Source: Bacillota bacterium | GTDB lineage: Bacteria > Bacillota > Bacilli > Paenibacillales > NBRC-103111 | Length of the DNA: 64,000 nt | Direction: 5' to 3' | NCBI GenBank assembly: GCA_023388055.1 | Contig: JAEWGW010000002.1 | Coordinates: forward strand, 1-64,000 | Shown: one piece after another, positions 42,256 through 51,943 of the stretch | How positions within the stretch are numbered: the first letter of the stretch is position 1 | Layout: the number at the start of each line of letters is the position of its first letter | Translations under genes and position numbers: made by a program | Notes under the pieces: generated by a model | What the model was told of the DNA's origin: nothing | Database searches by the model: none | The model's input: only the letters and a program-made list of their open reading frames with translations

Positions 42256-44004
42256 ATGTCATTAGACGGTCTGGTCGTCCATGCCCTTGTCCAGGAGCTT
42301 CAGCTCTGTGTGGGCGGACGCATTAACAAAATACACCAACCCTCGGATCACGATATTGTCATCCAGATGCGGGCCCAAGGGGCCAACCGGAAGCTGCTGC
42401 TTTCCGCCAACCCCACCTATCCCCGTACCCATTTTACCGAGCAGAATTTTATGAACCCGTTTGAAGCTCCCATGTTCTGCATGCTCCTGCGCAAACATTG
42501 CGAGAGCGCCGTTATTGAAGCGGTTGAGCAAGTAGGCATGGAGCGGATTATCCGCATCCGTACCCGTCAGCTGGACGAGTTGGGTGATATCAGCGTTAAG
42601 CTGATGGTCATAGAGCTGATGGGACGGCACAGCAATTTGATCCTGATGGACCCGGAGACGGGCCTTATTCTGGACGGTATCCATCACGTTACGCCGGCAA
42701 TCAGCAGCTACCGGATCGTAATGCCCGGCGCAGCCTATGTTTCGCCCCCTGACCAGGGGAAGGCTAATCCCCTTCTTACGGACCGGGAGAGCTTCCTGGC
42801 TGCTGTCGGTACAGAGCCGGACAGCCAGACCGGCCGGGGAGCCGAAGAGGCGCTGGTGGGAGCTTACAGCGGTATTTCGCCGTTGGCGGCACGGGAAATC
42901 GCTCACCGCAGCTATGTGCTTCGCGGCGAGACCGGGAATGCCGGCGCGCTGTGGGACATTTTCAGCCAAGTAATGGAGGATATCCGGTCGGGGCGCTTTG
43001 CACTGAATATGGTGACGGATGCCAAAGGACGCTCTTCCTTCTCGGTAATCGCCCTTAGCCATCTGGAGGGGGAGCGGCGCAGTGCAGGCTCTGTCAGTGA
43101 GCTGCTGGAATGGTTTTACGGCGATAAAGCGGAGCGGGATACGGTTAAGCAGCGGACCTCGGATTTGCTTAAATTCCTGCAGAATGAACGGAACAAGAAC
43201 ATCAAGAAGCTGGAGAAGCTTGCCGAAACGCTGGAGGAAGCCAAAAACGCCGACCGCTTCCGGATTCAAGGAGAGCTGGTCACTGCCCATCTCCATTTGG
43301 TCAAAAAAAGCGATAAATCTGTTGAGGTTGTCAACTATTATGAAGAGGACCAGCCAACGCTAACGATTCCTCTGGACCCTCTGCTGTCACCATCGGAGAA
43401 CGCCCAGCGCCTGTACAAGCGCTATACCAAAATGAAAAACAGCCTGGCGGTGGTGAATGAGCAGATGGAAGGCGCGCGGCAGGAAATCACCTATCTGGAC
43501 TCCCTGCTCCAGCAGCTGGACAATGCAGCTATGCAGGATGTGGCAGAGATCCGGGAGGAGCTGGTTGAGCAGGGTTACCTGCGGGACCGGAGTAAAAAAA
43601 CCAGGAAGAAAAAGAAAAACGATAAGCCGGTTATCGCCTGCTTTCAATCCAGCGAGGGGATTCCCATCTATGTGGGGAAAAACAATACCCAAAATGAATA
43701 TTTGACCAACCGGCTGGCCCATCCCTCGGATACATGGCTGCACACCAAGGATATGCCGGGCTCCCACGTAGTCATCAAGGGCTCCAGCTTCGGGGATGCA
43801 ACCCTGCATGAAGCCTCGCAGCTGGCGGCTTATTACAGCCAAGGCAAGGCCTCCAGCCTGGTACCCGTGGATTACACCCTGATCCGTCATGTGCGGAAGC
43901 CCAACGGGGCCAAACCCGGCTTCGTCATTTACGACCACCAGAAAACCCTGTTCGTCACGCCGGACGAGGAGCTGGTCAAATCACTCCCGACTTGGAAGGG
44001 TTGA
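42256..44004 (+). CDS. rqcH: ribosome quality-control factor RqcH
   Basis: 582 residues, ATG after ACAGGAG. NFACT protein: the NFACT-N domain (MSLDGLVVHALVQEL, VGGRINKIHQP, LSANPTYPRTHF), a central coiled coil (about residues 290-450) and the NFACT-R domain at the C-terminus (IPIYVGKNNTQNEYLT, DTWLHTKDMPGSHVVIK). The DR motif expected for alanine-tail synthesis is visible as MGRHSN ... region rather than certain. RqcH recruits tRNA-Ala to stalled 50S subunits and tags nascent chains with alanine. Older names are YloA or fibronectin-binding protein FbpA. Confidence 0.93.
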   Translation: MSLDGLVVHALVQELQLCVGGRINKIHQPSDHDIVIQMRAQGANRKLLLSANPTYPRTHFTEQNFMNPFEAPMFCMLLRKHCESAVIEAVEQVGMERIIRIRTRQLDELGDISVKLMVIELMGRHSNLILMDPETGLILDGIHHVTPAISSYRIVMPGAAYVSPPDQGKANPLLTDRESFLAAVGTEPDSQTGRGAEEALVGAYSGISPLAAREIAHRSYVLRGETGNAGALWDIFSQVMEDIRSGRFALNMVTDAKGRSSFSVIALSHLEGERRSAGSVSELLEWFYGDKAERDTVKQRTSDLLKFLQNERNKNIKKLEKLAETLEEAKNADRFRIQGELVTAHLHLVKKSDKSVEVVNYYEEDQPTLTIPLDPLLSPSENAQRLYKRYTKMKNSLAVVNEQMEGARQEITYLDSLLQQLDNAAMQDVAEIREELVEQGYLRDRSKKTRKKKKNDKPVIACFQSSEGIPIYVGKNNTQNEYLTNRLAHPSDTWLHTKDMPGSHVVIKGSSFGDATLHEASQLAAYYSQGKASSLVPVDYTLIRHVRKPNGAKPGFVIYDHQKTLFVTPDEELVKSLPTWKG

Positions 44005-44029
44005 GGCGGAGCGAAGGTGCTGGGGGAAG

Positions 44030-44099
44030 AGCAGCTTGCTGAGACACTTGCCGTGGCGGGCCTGAGGGGGAGCTGCTTGCTGAGACTACTGACGTGGCG
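44030..44099. repeat. 29-nt direct repeat pair downstream of rqcH
   Basis: GCAGCTTGCTGAGACACTTG and GCTGCTTGCTGAGACTACTG, each followed by CGTGGCG, 41 nt apart (44030-44058 and 44071-44099). Noncoding tail region between rqcH and the giant gene. Confidence 0.55.
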
Positions 44100-44154
44100 T
44101 GTTGCGGGAGGCTGAGGCTTTATTAGCAAATTGGATTGGAGTCACAGGGTTAGC

Positions 44155-44333
44155 TGCAAAAGTGCAGTTATTTTGCTCTGTTCCCCCTCAACCCTGCCCC
44201 TATAATGCAAAAGTGCAGTTAATTCCCCCCTGAACCTCACGAAAAGGCCATTGGGGGCAAAAATAACTGCACTTTTGCATTTGGGGTCTTCATTTAGGTG
44301 GTTTATGCCAAAAATAAATGCACTTTTGCATTT
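44155..44333. repeat. palindromic array of TGCAAAAGTGCAGTTATT units
   Basis: Two plus-strand copies (44155, 44206) and two inverted copies (ending 44282, 44333), each pair offset by exactly 51 nt. Unit core TGCAAAAGTGCAGTTATTTT; the last copy has ATTTA for GTTA. The whole array could fold as a long hairpin. No gene; frames through it merely translate the repeat. Confidence 0.7.
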
Positions 44334-44380
44334 ACTCCCCTCACTCAAATGCCAGCATCCTATACCATAATCGAAGCATG

Positions 44381-44413
44381 CAAAAGCAGAGGCCCTGAGG
44401 ACCTCTGCTTTTG
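44381..44413 (-). terminator. terminator of the pectinase gene
   Basis: Stem AAAAGCAGAGG / CCTCTGCTTTT with a 9-nt loop, symmetric, 44 nt beyond the stop of the giant gene; also able to act on plus-strand transcripts. Confidence 0.75.
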
Positions 44414-44456
44414 TACGTTGCCGCTGGTATCTTTGATGAATTCTTTGCTGGTTTCT

Positions 44457-47400
44457 CTATTCGTTCATAAATTCTGCCTTGAGCAGATAACGTTTGATCA
44501 TGACTGCAGCCTCCGCACGGGTGGCTTGAGCCTGCGGACGGTAGCTTCCGTCCTCCAGTCCATTCACCAGTCCCGCCGCTTGAGCAGCACGGACAGCGTC
44601 CTGAGCCCATGCGCTTACGCTGGTGCTGTCGGTGAATGCAGCTGCTGCGGTGCCGGTTCCCTCAGCGGAACGGCCGGCAAGCTTCAGCGCCCTGGTAAGC
44701 AGCACAGCCAGTTCCTCGCGGGTAACAGGAGCCGCCGCCCGGAAGGTGCCATCCTCATACCCGTCGATCAAGCCGGCGGATATAGCAGCCTGCACATAAC
44801 CGGCGTACCAGTCGTCCGCCCAAACATCGTTCATGGCGCCGGCAGACAGCGCTTTTTCCTCCAAACCGGCAGCCCGGGCCAGCAGTGCGGCAATTTCCGC
44901 ACGGGTCAGGACACCCTCCGGTGCAAACCGGTTGTCGGCGATACCGTCAATAATACCCTTAGCCGCCAGCAGCTCCGTATCCTTGGCTGCCCAATGTCCG
45001 GCCAGGTCGGCGAAGGACTTCTCCGCAGCCTGCACCAGGACAAAGATGCCGTTAGACGGATGTTTGATCACAGCCTGCAAGCCGCTCCCATCACGGGTAA
45101 TCAGGGCAGGCACAAATTGCAGGGTCTTTTTCACCGGATCATATTTCATGGCAGTTGCCAGAGCGGGGTTAACCGCCTTCTCTGTCCGGATAATCCGTTC
45201 CACATAACGGGTGCCAAAATCCTTTATTTCTTCGGTTGAGCCTTTGGCAGCAGCCGTTAGCTTGAACTCGACGGGAGCAGCCAGCAGCTCCGCCGCATCT
45301 TCCGCTGCTTTGGCAATGGCGGCAGCCGTTTCCGCCTTTGCCGGGCCAACTTCAAGTGTCAATACAAGCTCCGTTTTGGCAGCATTCAAGCGTTGTACCA
45401 GACTCTCCAGCTCAAGCGCTTGAACCGGAATCCGGTAGCTGCCGGAAGTCGTCTCCACCACCAGCAGGGCAGCTGGAGCCTTCGCCTTAACCATGTCCAG
45501 AGCAGCTGCGCTCAGCTCCACCTGTGCAATGGGCTCCTTGTTTTGTGCTTCTACCGTAAGCACTGGGGTTTTGCCGGACTCCACTTTGAGTCCTTGCAGT
45601 GCTTTTTCCACTTCACTATCTGTCAGCTTGAACTTCTCCGCTTTCCGTCCGTCGGCAAGCGTTGCCGGAACAGAAGCAGGCGTTAACTTGACTGCATCCG
45701 ATTGCGGTACAGAAGGTGTGGTGACTCCACCGGTAACAGGGTTTTCAGTAGAATCCGTAGGCGTCTCCGGCTCCACCCACTTCAGGGTGCCTTCAGAACC
45801 GGCACCGGTCATTACGGCCTTGGGCACATCGGCAGTAGCGTCCATCCCTCTGAACAGAGTCGGCGTCCACGCAGACGGGCTCAATGCTGCCGCGCCGGTT
45901 GCATTGTAGGCCTCCACAATATTGACGGGCACACCGTTCAACAAGGAGCCGGTATCGGTCAACATGGTTCCACCAGGTGAAACCTGGATCAAGGATTGCG
46001 GCAGAGCTCCCGCTTCCCTCACAAAATAGTTATTGTTGGCAATGATTTGCGATTTGTAGCCCACGCCCATGAAGTACAGCGACGGGTACGTTGACGCCTG
46101 TGCCGAACCTTCATAGTAGTTGTTGTACACATGGACCTGGCCGAAGCGTACACGCGGCGCACGTTGGCCCACATTTTTGAAATAGTTGTGGTGGAACGTG
46201 ATCCGGAGCTTGCCGTCATCGGCAGTATTCTGGTCGCTGCCACCCACCAGATTCAGCTTGTCATGATCGTGGAAGTAGTTATACGACACGGTAACCAGAT
46301 CAGAGGCGTTGGTGATGTCCACCGCACCGTCATGCTGCTGGAATTTCCGCCCAAAATACGTATGGTGAGGGTCATCCAGCCCGCCGGTGTCGCTGAAGGT
46401 ATTGCGGTCCACCCACACATGTGTGGAGCCCTTCACAGAAATGCTGTCATACGCCGAGTTCCAGTTGCCAAATTCCCCGTCAGTAGGATCCCATTGCGGG
46501 AAATAGTCGAAGGTGTTGGCAAACTCGATGTTGCGGATGATGACATTATCCACCTTGTCCAGATTCACATTCCCGCCCAGAATCTTGGCGTTGGCTCCAG
46601 GAAGACCCACAAGAGTCGTGTTGGAGCCCACGTTCACCTTGATCCGTGCACCTTGATTGCTGGCAGATCGGGAGCGTGCATTTTCCAGCTCGCCGGAGGG
46701 GAGGTTTTTGCCCCAAACAGCCGGGTCGTAAGCTTCCAGATACGCCTCCAGTGTATAGGCCGGGTCCTGGTAGAACTTTATGCCTACAGGTTGGTCCTCA
46801 TCGTTCACATTCATATCGATGGTGCCGGTGATATACACAATTTTAGGCGTATTGCCGCTGACTGCTTTAATCAGCTCGCTGCGCTTGCTGACATAGAACA
46901 CATTCGCGCTGCTTGCAGCCACTCCACCCGTGGTGCCCGTACCCAGCGAGGCCCAGCCGTCATTGGGAGGAAGTACCTCCCTGCCTAGCTCCATCGCCGA
47001 GGTATCGGCAATCTGCACAGGGAACTCTACGGTCCCATTGTCAAAATGGAAAACAAACCGCGCCGTGCCCGATTGGAGTCCGGCCAGATAATCCTGGCGC
47101 AGCACAATCACATCGCCTTGCACCGCATAAGCGGATGCTGGCAGCTCCGTTCCGTTCAAAGTCACCTTCTTCAACGTCTGCCCCTGGCTGTCTGCCATCA
47201 GATAAACGTCGGACTGCCGGGCCGCATGACCGTCAAACCGGGCATACGTGGAGGACAGCGCCGGACGGTAGCTGAGTCCAGGCATGGCAACAGCTGCTGT
47301 CGGGTCCCATCCGCCGAAGAGCTGGGGAATGCTTTGGCTGGCTTCTTCTCCTGTTTCCATCACAGCAATGGAACGCCCCGATGCATTGGCACCTTGACCA

Positions 47401-50400
47401 TAGCTGTTGTATTCAGAGAAGAAGCTTTGGGTGCAATCACCAGCGCAAGCGGCCACCCAGCCTTCAGGAATCATTTTCTCAGAGTCGATAAAGGTGTTGA
47501 CAAAGCTTACATCGGCGTATGACTTCCAGGGACGGCCCAGATCGTAGGCCCCTTGTGCGGAAGGAGCATCCTCCACCCGGGAGTTGATAATCACATAGCC
47601 GATATCGCTCACATTCTTCTGAGCGCCTGCTGTAATATGACCCCCGGTGGCTCCCTCGTCGCTGACCAGCCGCATGGTTACATTATTCAGCACGACTGTT
47701 GGGGCTTCACCGAAGATAAAGTCAACGTCCCCTTCAATGATGCTATTGGCGATATAATGACGGCCTGCATTTTGCGTATTAAGGCCGTTGTACAGCGTAT
47801 CCTGATACCCCTTTAGACGGACACCCTCCAGCACTGCCATATCGCTTTTCAGCGAAAGGGCAATCGCCTGGGCCACCAGCTTCCGGGGATGGGAGCTGTT
47901 CTCGATGGTCAGATTATACGCCTGGAAATAATCCGCCTTCACATCCACCGTTTGGCTCAGGAAGGTGTTCCCCGTATGGCCAGACTGACCACTGGTGGCA
48001 GTGGTGCCGGCATAATCGCCGTAGGTGATTAGCGTTTCATCCATACCGGCTCCCACTAAGGTAATGTAGGGGCTGGTGACAACGAGTTTTTCCTTGTACG
48101 TACCCGGAGCAATGGAGATGATGACACGCTCTGTATTGGAGGCAGGCACCGCATTGACTGCAGCCTGTACGGTTAGGAATACATCCGTATCAGTGGCAGC
48201 TGCCTTGCCGTTCACCTTCAGCACTTGGGCAGGCAAAGCCTGGATCTCTGCCGAAGGAGCGCTTGCGCCAGCCGCATTCCGGGCAGTTACCCGGTACGTA
48301 TAGAGGGTGCCGTTTGCAGCTGAGCTATCCTCAAAGGCTGCTTCCGGTACCGTTCCGACCGTCTCATAAGCACCGTTGGCTGTTTTGCGCTCCACCTGAT
48401 AGGCTTCCGCAGCGGCTGACGCTTCCCATACAAGCGCTACCTTGCCTGTGGCCGCTTCCGCCCGCAGGTTCTCCGGCGCAGCAGGTGCGCCTGCAGGGGC
48501 ATCATAGACATAAATGCTGCGCTGGTTGGAGCTTCTGCTCTCCTGCTTGCCGTTAACTGCTGTCACCACATAGTAGTATGTTTTGCCGTTTTCGGCCGTC
48601 TTGTCTTGGTAAGAAGTTGCAGCACCATTGTCATTGCTGAGCTTCGTGTAAGGCCCGCCGTTGGTTTCACTGCGGCTCACAGCATACCGCTTCGCTCCGG
48701 GAACGGCTGTCCAGTTCAGCTCGACTTTCCCGTCCAGAACTTCCGCTGCGAGCAGCACGGGAGCCTGCACAACAGGCGCCGGTGAACCGGCTTCCAGAAT
48801 CTCGGCAGGACCCATTCCCCCGGCGTTACCGTGTGTCACCCGGTAGTAATAAGAGGTATCCTCCCGCAGCCCCATGTCCAGATAAGAGGTATCCGGAATT
48901 TTGCTTTTTCCGTTTAATAGAAGAGGCAAATAAGGGCCCTCAGGCGTCGTTGCCCGTTCTACCGTATAGAAATCGGTCTTTTTCCCGTCCAGCACCAAGG
49001 GCGTGTCCCATACGATGGTCAGCTGTCCGTCACGCACCACAGCCCGCAGGTTCTTCACCTTCTCTTCGGGCGGTCTGGTGTCTGTAGGCGTCACTTTGGC
49101 AACATTGGAGAATCCGCTTTCCTGATTGGCGCGTGTTGCCGCGATCCGGTAATAATAGACCGTCTCATTGGTAAGGCCGGATTCATCCGTATATTCAATC
49201 AGCTTTGCATCCTGGGAGCCGGCAATATCTCCGGCGACTTTTTCGAAGGGACCTGCTTCGGCCAGACTGCGATAAACCGAATAGCTCTCCGCGCCGCTGG
49301 CGGCAGGCCAGGAAAGATTGGCCTTCTGATTGGCCCCGATGCCTGATAAAGCCTGGGGAATCACAATCTCCTGACGGTCAACCCGGATATTGTCCACATA
49401 AGCCGATCCGGTGGAGGAGCCAGCCATACGCAGGTTCAGGGAGGCAATATCCGTAACAGGCGTCGCAAAAGCAACGTTCATGCGATACGCCTTTACTTCG
49501 CCCTCATCCTTGTCCTTTTCTGTGACAAAAAGATCCGCTGTATTCGCCTTTACATCGACCACATAGGTAACCTTGTACCACTTGTTGGGATCGATGGGCA
49601 GCGGCGAAGAATTAATGTTGAAGCTGACAGCAATCTTATTGCTGCTGTCCAACAGCTCCAGCATATAGGAGTCTCCAATTTTCTTGGGCTGCATAAACTC
49701 CAGAGTGGCGGTAACGCCGCCGTTGCTGTCTGCGGTTACCGGGGTGAAGGGCCGGTTAAAGCCGCCCCGTCCGGGTCCGTCGTTAATCCACAGCACGTTG
49801 CTGTCGTTGCCGGCGATGGCGCCGGAGGTATTGCCGTAGCTGTTGGCCGGATAGGCATTGGAAACCACCGCCGTATTATTGCCTGCATCAAATTTGGCAA
49901 TGACACCGTTGCCCTGCGGCGCACGGTAACCGGCGGGCAGTGCGCCCAAGGCGCTTCCCTCAAAGTTATCGCTGATCAGGAAATCACCCGGAGTCGCTGC
50001 CAGCGGCTGGGACGGAGTTCCTTCCCCTGCCCCATTAATGGCCGTCACCGTATAATAATAAGTTTTGTTGTTGGTTAAGCCGGCATCTGTATAGCTCGTA
50101 CCGGTCAACCCGGCGGCCACTACTGCATATGGTCCTGAAGCCTCGCTGCCGCGTTTAACCGTATACGACAAGGCTCCGTTCACAGCCGCCCAGCTTAAGT
50201 CAACCTGCCCATTCCCCGCTGCTGCGCTTACATTCTGGGGGGCTGCTGGCAAAATGGGCACTGCCGCCGCTGTAGCGCTCACTTCCACGGACGGTGCAGA
50301 TTCCCCTGCAGGTGCGGTGGCGGTGACCACATAATAATAGGTCATGCCGTTTAGAGCCGAAGCATCCGTATAGGTTACTTCTGTCACGCCTAACGAAGCG

Positions 50401-51371
50401 CCAACCTGAGGTGCAATAACGGTGTATTCGCTACCGCTCACAAGGCTGCGTTTAACCGTATAGTAGGTGGCATCGGTTACCGAATTCCACCCCAGCTCCA
50501 CCTTATTGTTGCCGCCAATGGCTTTTACACCTTCAGGGGCTTTAGGGAGCAGGCTGTGGTAAACAAGGATGTTGTCCAGAGTCTGATCCCAGGCCCCGGA
50601 GGTTCCCGATTTGGTAAAAGAAGCGATGGACTTGAGTCCTCCGGCGGACGGCTCAGTCTTAAAGGGCTGTCCGGCCAGTTCTCCCATCAGTACGCCTGAG
50701 AGAGAATACAGATAATAGCTGGACTTTTTCGCATCCATATCCAGTACAGCCTTCAGATGATAGCCTGTTTTGCTGATAATGGCAGCATCAGTCGAATCCT
50801 TTTTTCCCACGGGGACAAAGGCTCCGCCTGCATCTACGAAGCAAACGAATTTGCCCGAATATCCCGAGGCCGGATTATTCTTGTTTTGGAGATCGGCAAT
50901 CACCTTGCCCTCTGTATCCAGAACCTGCAGAATCATTCCGTTTTTGGAAACATCGGACAAAACGAAATCCAACTCTACCGTTACAGTTCCTGTGGCGACA
51001 CCGTTAGCGGAAAAGCTGCGTTTAATGCCGGATGTGGAGGCAGCGGCGCTGGATTGTGAAATCTTCAAGGCGTTGGAGGACAATACAGTGTTGGGGGCCT
51101 CCAGTTTAATCATTTCCCCCGCTCCCGGCGTACCGGTAAAGACCGTTCCAAACCCTGCAATGGTGGACAGATTATCCCCATTGGCGAGTCCGTTCAGAGG
51201 GGCATTATCCGCATACGTTCCCTCAAAATCCTCCTGCAGCAGCACCGTGCTCCCCATAGGGGCGACCGGGGATGCATAGGCCGTTCCCCCTGACAGGGGA
51301 ATGGAGCCCAGCAGCAGCGCTGCCGTGAGCATGGCACTAACGGCCTGTTTCCATGTTTTCTTTCGTTTCAT
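44457..51371 (-). CDS. giant cell-surface pectin methylesterase-pectate lyase with SLH anchor
   Basis: 2304 residues. Approximate order: signal peptide (1-33), a laminin-G-like module (40-270), FN3 repeats (275-370, 375-465), a second LamG-like module (470-665), four more FN3 repeats (668-1050), a pectin methylesterase domain (1055-1400), a family 1 pectate lyase domain (1440-1830), a linker (1850-2110) and three SLH domains (2115-2300). Esterase active-site residues are present: GYQDTLY, GDVDFIFGE and LGRPWK. The lyase has the calcium-site NTFSDTGGLDDPHH and catalytic RAPRVRFGQVHVYNNY. SLH starts with FADLAGHWA. It would demethylate pectin and cleave the polygalacturonate at the cell wall surface. 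ATG follows AGAGGAAA. Confidence 0.93.
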   Translation of the reverse strand: MKRKKTWKQAVSAMLTAALLLGSIPLSGGTAYASPVAPMGSTVLLQEDFEGTYADNAPLNGLANGDNLSTIAGFGTVFTGTPGAGEMIKLEAPNTVLSSNALKISQSSAAASTSGIKRSFSANGVATGTVTVELDFVLSDVSKNGMILQVLDTEGKVIADLQNKNNPASGYSGKFVCFVDAGGAFVPVGKKDSTDAAIISKTGYHLKAVLDMDAKKSSYYLYSLSGVLMGELAGQPFKTEPSAGGLKSIASFTKSGTSGAWDQTLDNILVYHSLLPKAPEGVKAIGGNNKVELGWNSVTDATYYTVKRSLVSGSEYTVIAPQVGASLGVTEVTYTDASALNGMTYYYVVTATAPAGESAPSVEVSATAAAVPILPAAPQNVSAAAGNGQVDLSWAAVNGALSYTVKRGSEASGPYAVVAAGLTGTSYTDAGLTNNKTYYYTVTAINGAGEGTPSQPLAATPGDFLISDNFEGSALGALPAGYRAPQGNGVIAKFDAGNNTAVVSNAYPANSYGNTSGAIAGNDSNVLWINDGPGRGGFNRPFTPVTADSNGGVTATLEFMQPKKIGDSYMLELLDSSNKIAVSFNINSSPLPIDPNKWYKVTYVVDVKANTADLFVTEKDKDEGEVKAYRMNVAFATPVTDIASLNLRMAGSSTGSAYVDNIRVDRQEIVIPQALSGIGANQKANLSWPAASGAESYSVYRSLAEAGPFEKVAGDIAGSQDAKLIEYTDESGLTNETVYYYRIAATRANQESGFSNVAKVTPTDTRPPEEKVKNLRAVVRDGQLTIVWDTPLVLDGKKTDFYTVERATTPEGPYLPLLLNGKSKIPDTSYLDMGLREDTSYYYRVTHGNAGGMGPAEILEAGSPAPVVQAPVLLAAEVLDGKVELNWTAVPGAKRYAVSRSETNGGPYTKLSNDNGAATSYQDKTAENGKTYYYVVTAVNGKQESRSSNQRSIYVYDAPAGAPAAPENLRAEAATGKVALVWEASAAAEAYQVERKTANGAYETVGTVPEAAFEDSSAANGTLYTYRVTARNAAGASAPSAEIQALPAQVLKVNGKAAATDTDVFLTVQAAVNAVPASNTERVIISIAPGTYKEKLVVTSPYITLVGAGMDETLITYGDYAGTTATSGQSGHTGNTFLSQTVDVKADYFQAYNLTIENSSHPRKLVAQAIALSLKSDMAVLEGVRLKGYQDTLYNGLNTQNAGRHYIANSIIEGDVDFIFGEAPTVVLNNVTMRLVSDEGATGGHITAGAQKNVSDIGYVIINSRVEDAPSAQGAYDLGRPWKSYADVSFVNTFIDSEKMIPEGWVAACAGDCTQSFFSEYNSYGQGANASGRSIAVMETGEEASQSIPQLFGGWDPTAAVAMPGLSYRPALSSTYARFDGHAARQSDVYLMADSQGQTLKKVTLNGTELPASAYAVQGDVIVLRQDYLAGLQSGTARFVFHFDNGTVEFPVQIADTSAMELGREVLPPNDGWASLGTGTTGGVAASSANVFYVSKRSELIKAVSGNTPKIVYITGTIDMNVNDEDQPVGIKFYQDPAYTLEAYLEAYDPAVWGKNLPSGELENARSRSASNQGARIKVNVGSNTTLVGLPGANAKILGGNVNLDKVDNVIIRNIEFANTFDYFPQWDPTDGEFGNWNSAYDSISVKGSTHVWVDRNTFSDTGGLDDPHHTYFGRKFQQHDGAVDITNASDLVTVSYNYFHDHDKLNLVGGSDQNTADDGKLRITFHHNYFKNVGQRAPRVRFGQVHVYNNYYEGSAQASTYPSLYFMGVGYKSQIIANNNYFVREAGALPQSLIQVSPGGTMLTDTGSLLNGVPVNIVEAYNATGAAALSPSAWTPTLFRGMDATADVPKAVMTGAGSEGTLKWVEPETPTDSTENPVTGGVTTPSVPQSDAVKLTPASVPATLADGRKAEKFKLTDSEVEKALQGLKVESGKTPVLTVEAQNKEPIAQVELSAAALDMVKAKAPAALLVVETTSGSYRIPVQALELESLVQRLNAAKTELVLTLEVGPAKAETAAAIAKAAEDAAELLAAPVEFKLTAAAKGSTEEIKDFGTRYVERIIRTEKAVNPALATAMKYDPVKKTLQFVPALITRDGSGLQAVIKHPSNGIFVLVQAAEKSFADLAGHWAAKDTELLAAKGIIDGIADNRFAPEGVLTRAEIAALLARAAGLEEKALSAGAMNDVWADDWYAGYVQAAISAGLIDGYEDGTFRAAAPVTREELAVLLTRALKLAGRSAEGTGTAAAAFTDSTSVSAWAQDAVRAAQAAGLVNGLEDGSYRPQAQATRAEAAVMIKRYLLKAEFMNE

Positions 51372-51887
51372 GGTTGGCGTTTCCTCTCCCTTTTTTATGT
51401 GATGTATGTACCGCCGTCAACGCCTGCCGGAATGGGCAGACGCTTGGCCGGTCGGTTATCATTATGGACGCCAACCACGGAGGTGACTATAATCATTTCC
51501 GATGAACTTGCATGATTATCGGCTGCAAAAGCCCGTTGTACCAGGCTTTTACTCGCATGTCCGGCGGATTATGCCTCGATCCAGCGCTAACGGAACTCTC
51601 CGGCTCTTATGGCCGGAAAATTGCGGTTTTGGCAGTGTAACGGAACCAGGAGACCCTTAACGGCACAAAAAGAGCTCCGGACAGCCGGATTCCCGCTGTA
51701 ACGGCCGTTGAGTTCCGTTACAGCTAAAACCAGTGGATTTTCCGCTTCTAAGAAGCGCTCCGTTCCGTTACAGCCGTAACGGAATGATGATCCGTCCCAC
51801 TCCACACTATCAGCGGTCCTCACATCCACCACCGTCCCACTCCACACTAACCGAGGCCCTCACCGCCATCCACGTCCCCCCAACGAC
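51372..51887. repeat. leader and intergenic repeat tract upstream of the pectinase gene
   Basis: Next to the gene, a minus-strand hairpin CGTCTGCC CATTCC GGCAGGCG (51420-51444) lies in the leader. Beyond it, 51580-51800 holds imperfect units around TAACGGAA and TTCCGTTACAG in both orientations, for example CCGTTACAGC at 51716 and 51768. A 17-nt CATCCAC/CCGTCCCACTCCACACTA phrase is repeated at about 51795 and 51834. No gene. A weak TATAGT lies at about 51500 on the minus strand. Confidence 0.5.
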
Positions 51888-51922
51888 AAAAAAAGCCTCT
51901 GCAGATGATCTCCACAGAGGCT
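51888..51922 (-). terminator. terminator of the regulator/binding-protein operon
   Basis: Minus strand: AAGCCTCTG ... CAGAGGCTT followed by TTTTTTTG, 22 nt past the stop at 51944. It isolates the pectinase gene as a separate unit. Confidence 0.85.
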
Positions 51923-51943
51923 TGCAAATCCGGCGTCCACTCC

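Noticed and set aside
44142..44348. 68-codon minus-strand frame through the TGCAAAAGTGCAG array
   Set aside because: It only translates the repeat unit (repeated KCKSA phrases); no ribosome site.
51372..51560. possible c-di-GMP or SAM riboswitch in the pectinase leader
   Set aside because: Checked for the conserved cores of these families; only a simple hairpin was found.
51587..51847. 86-codon minus-strand frame ahead of the pectinase gene
   Set aside because: Lies in the TAACGGAA repeat tract and has no supporting ribosome site.
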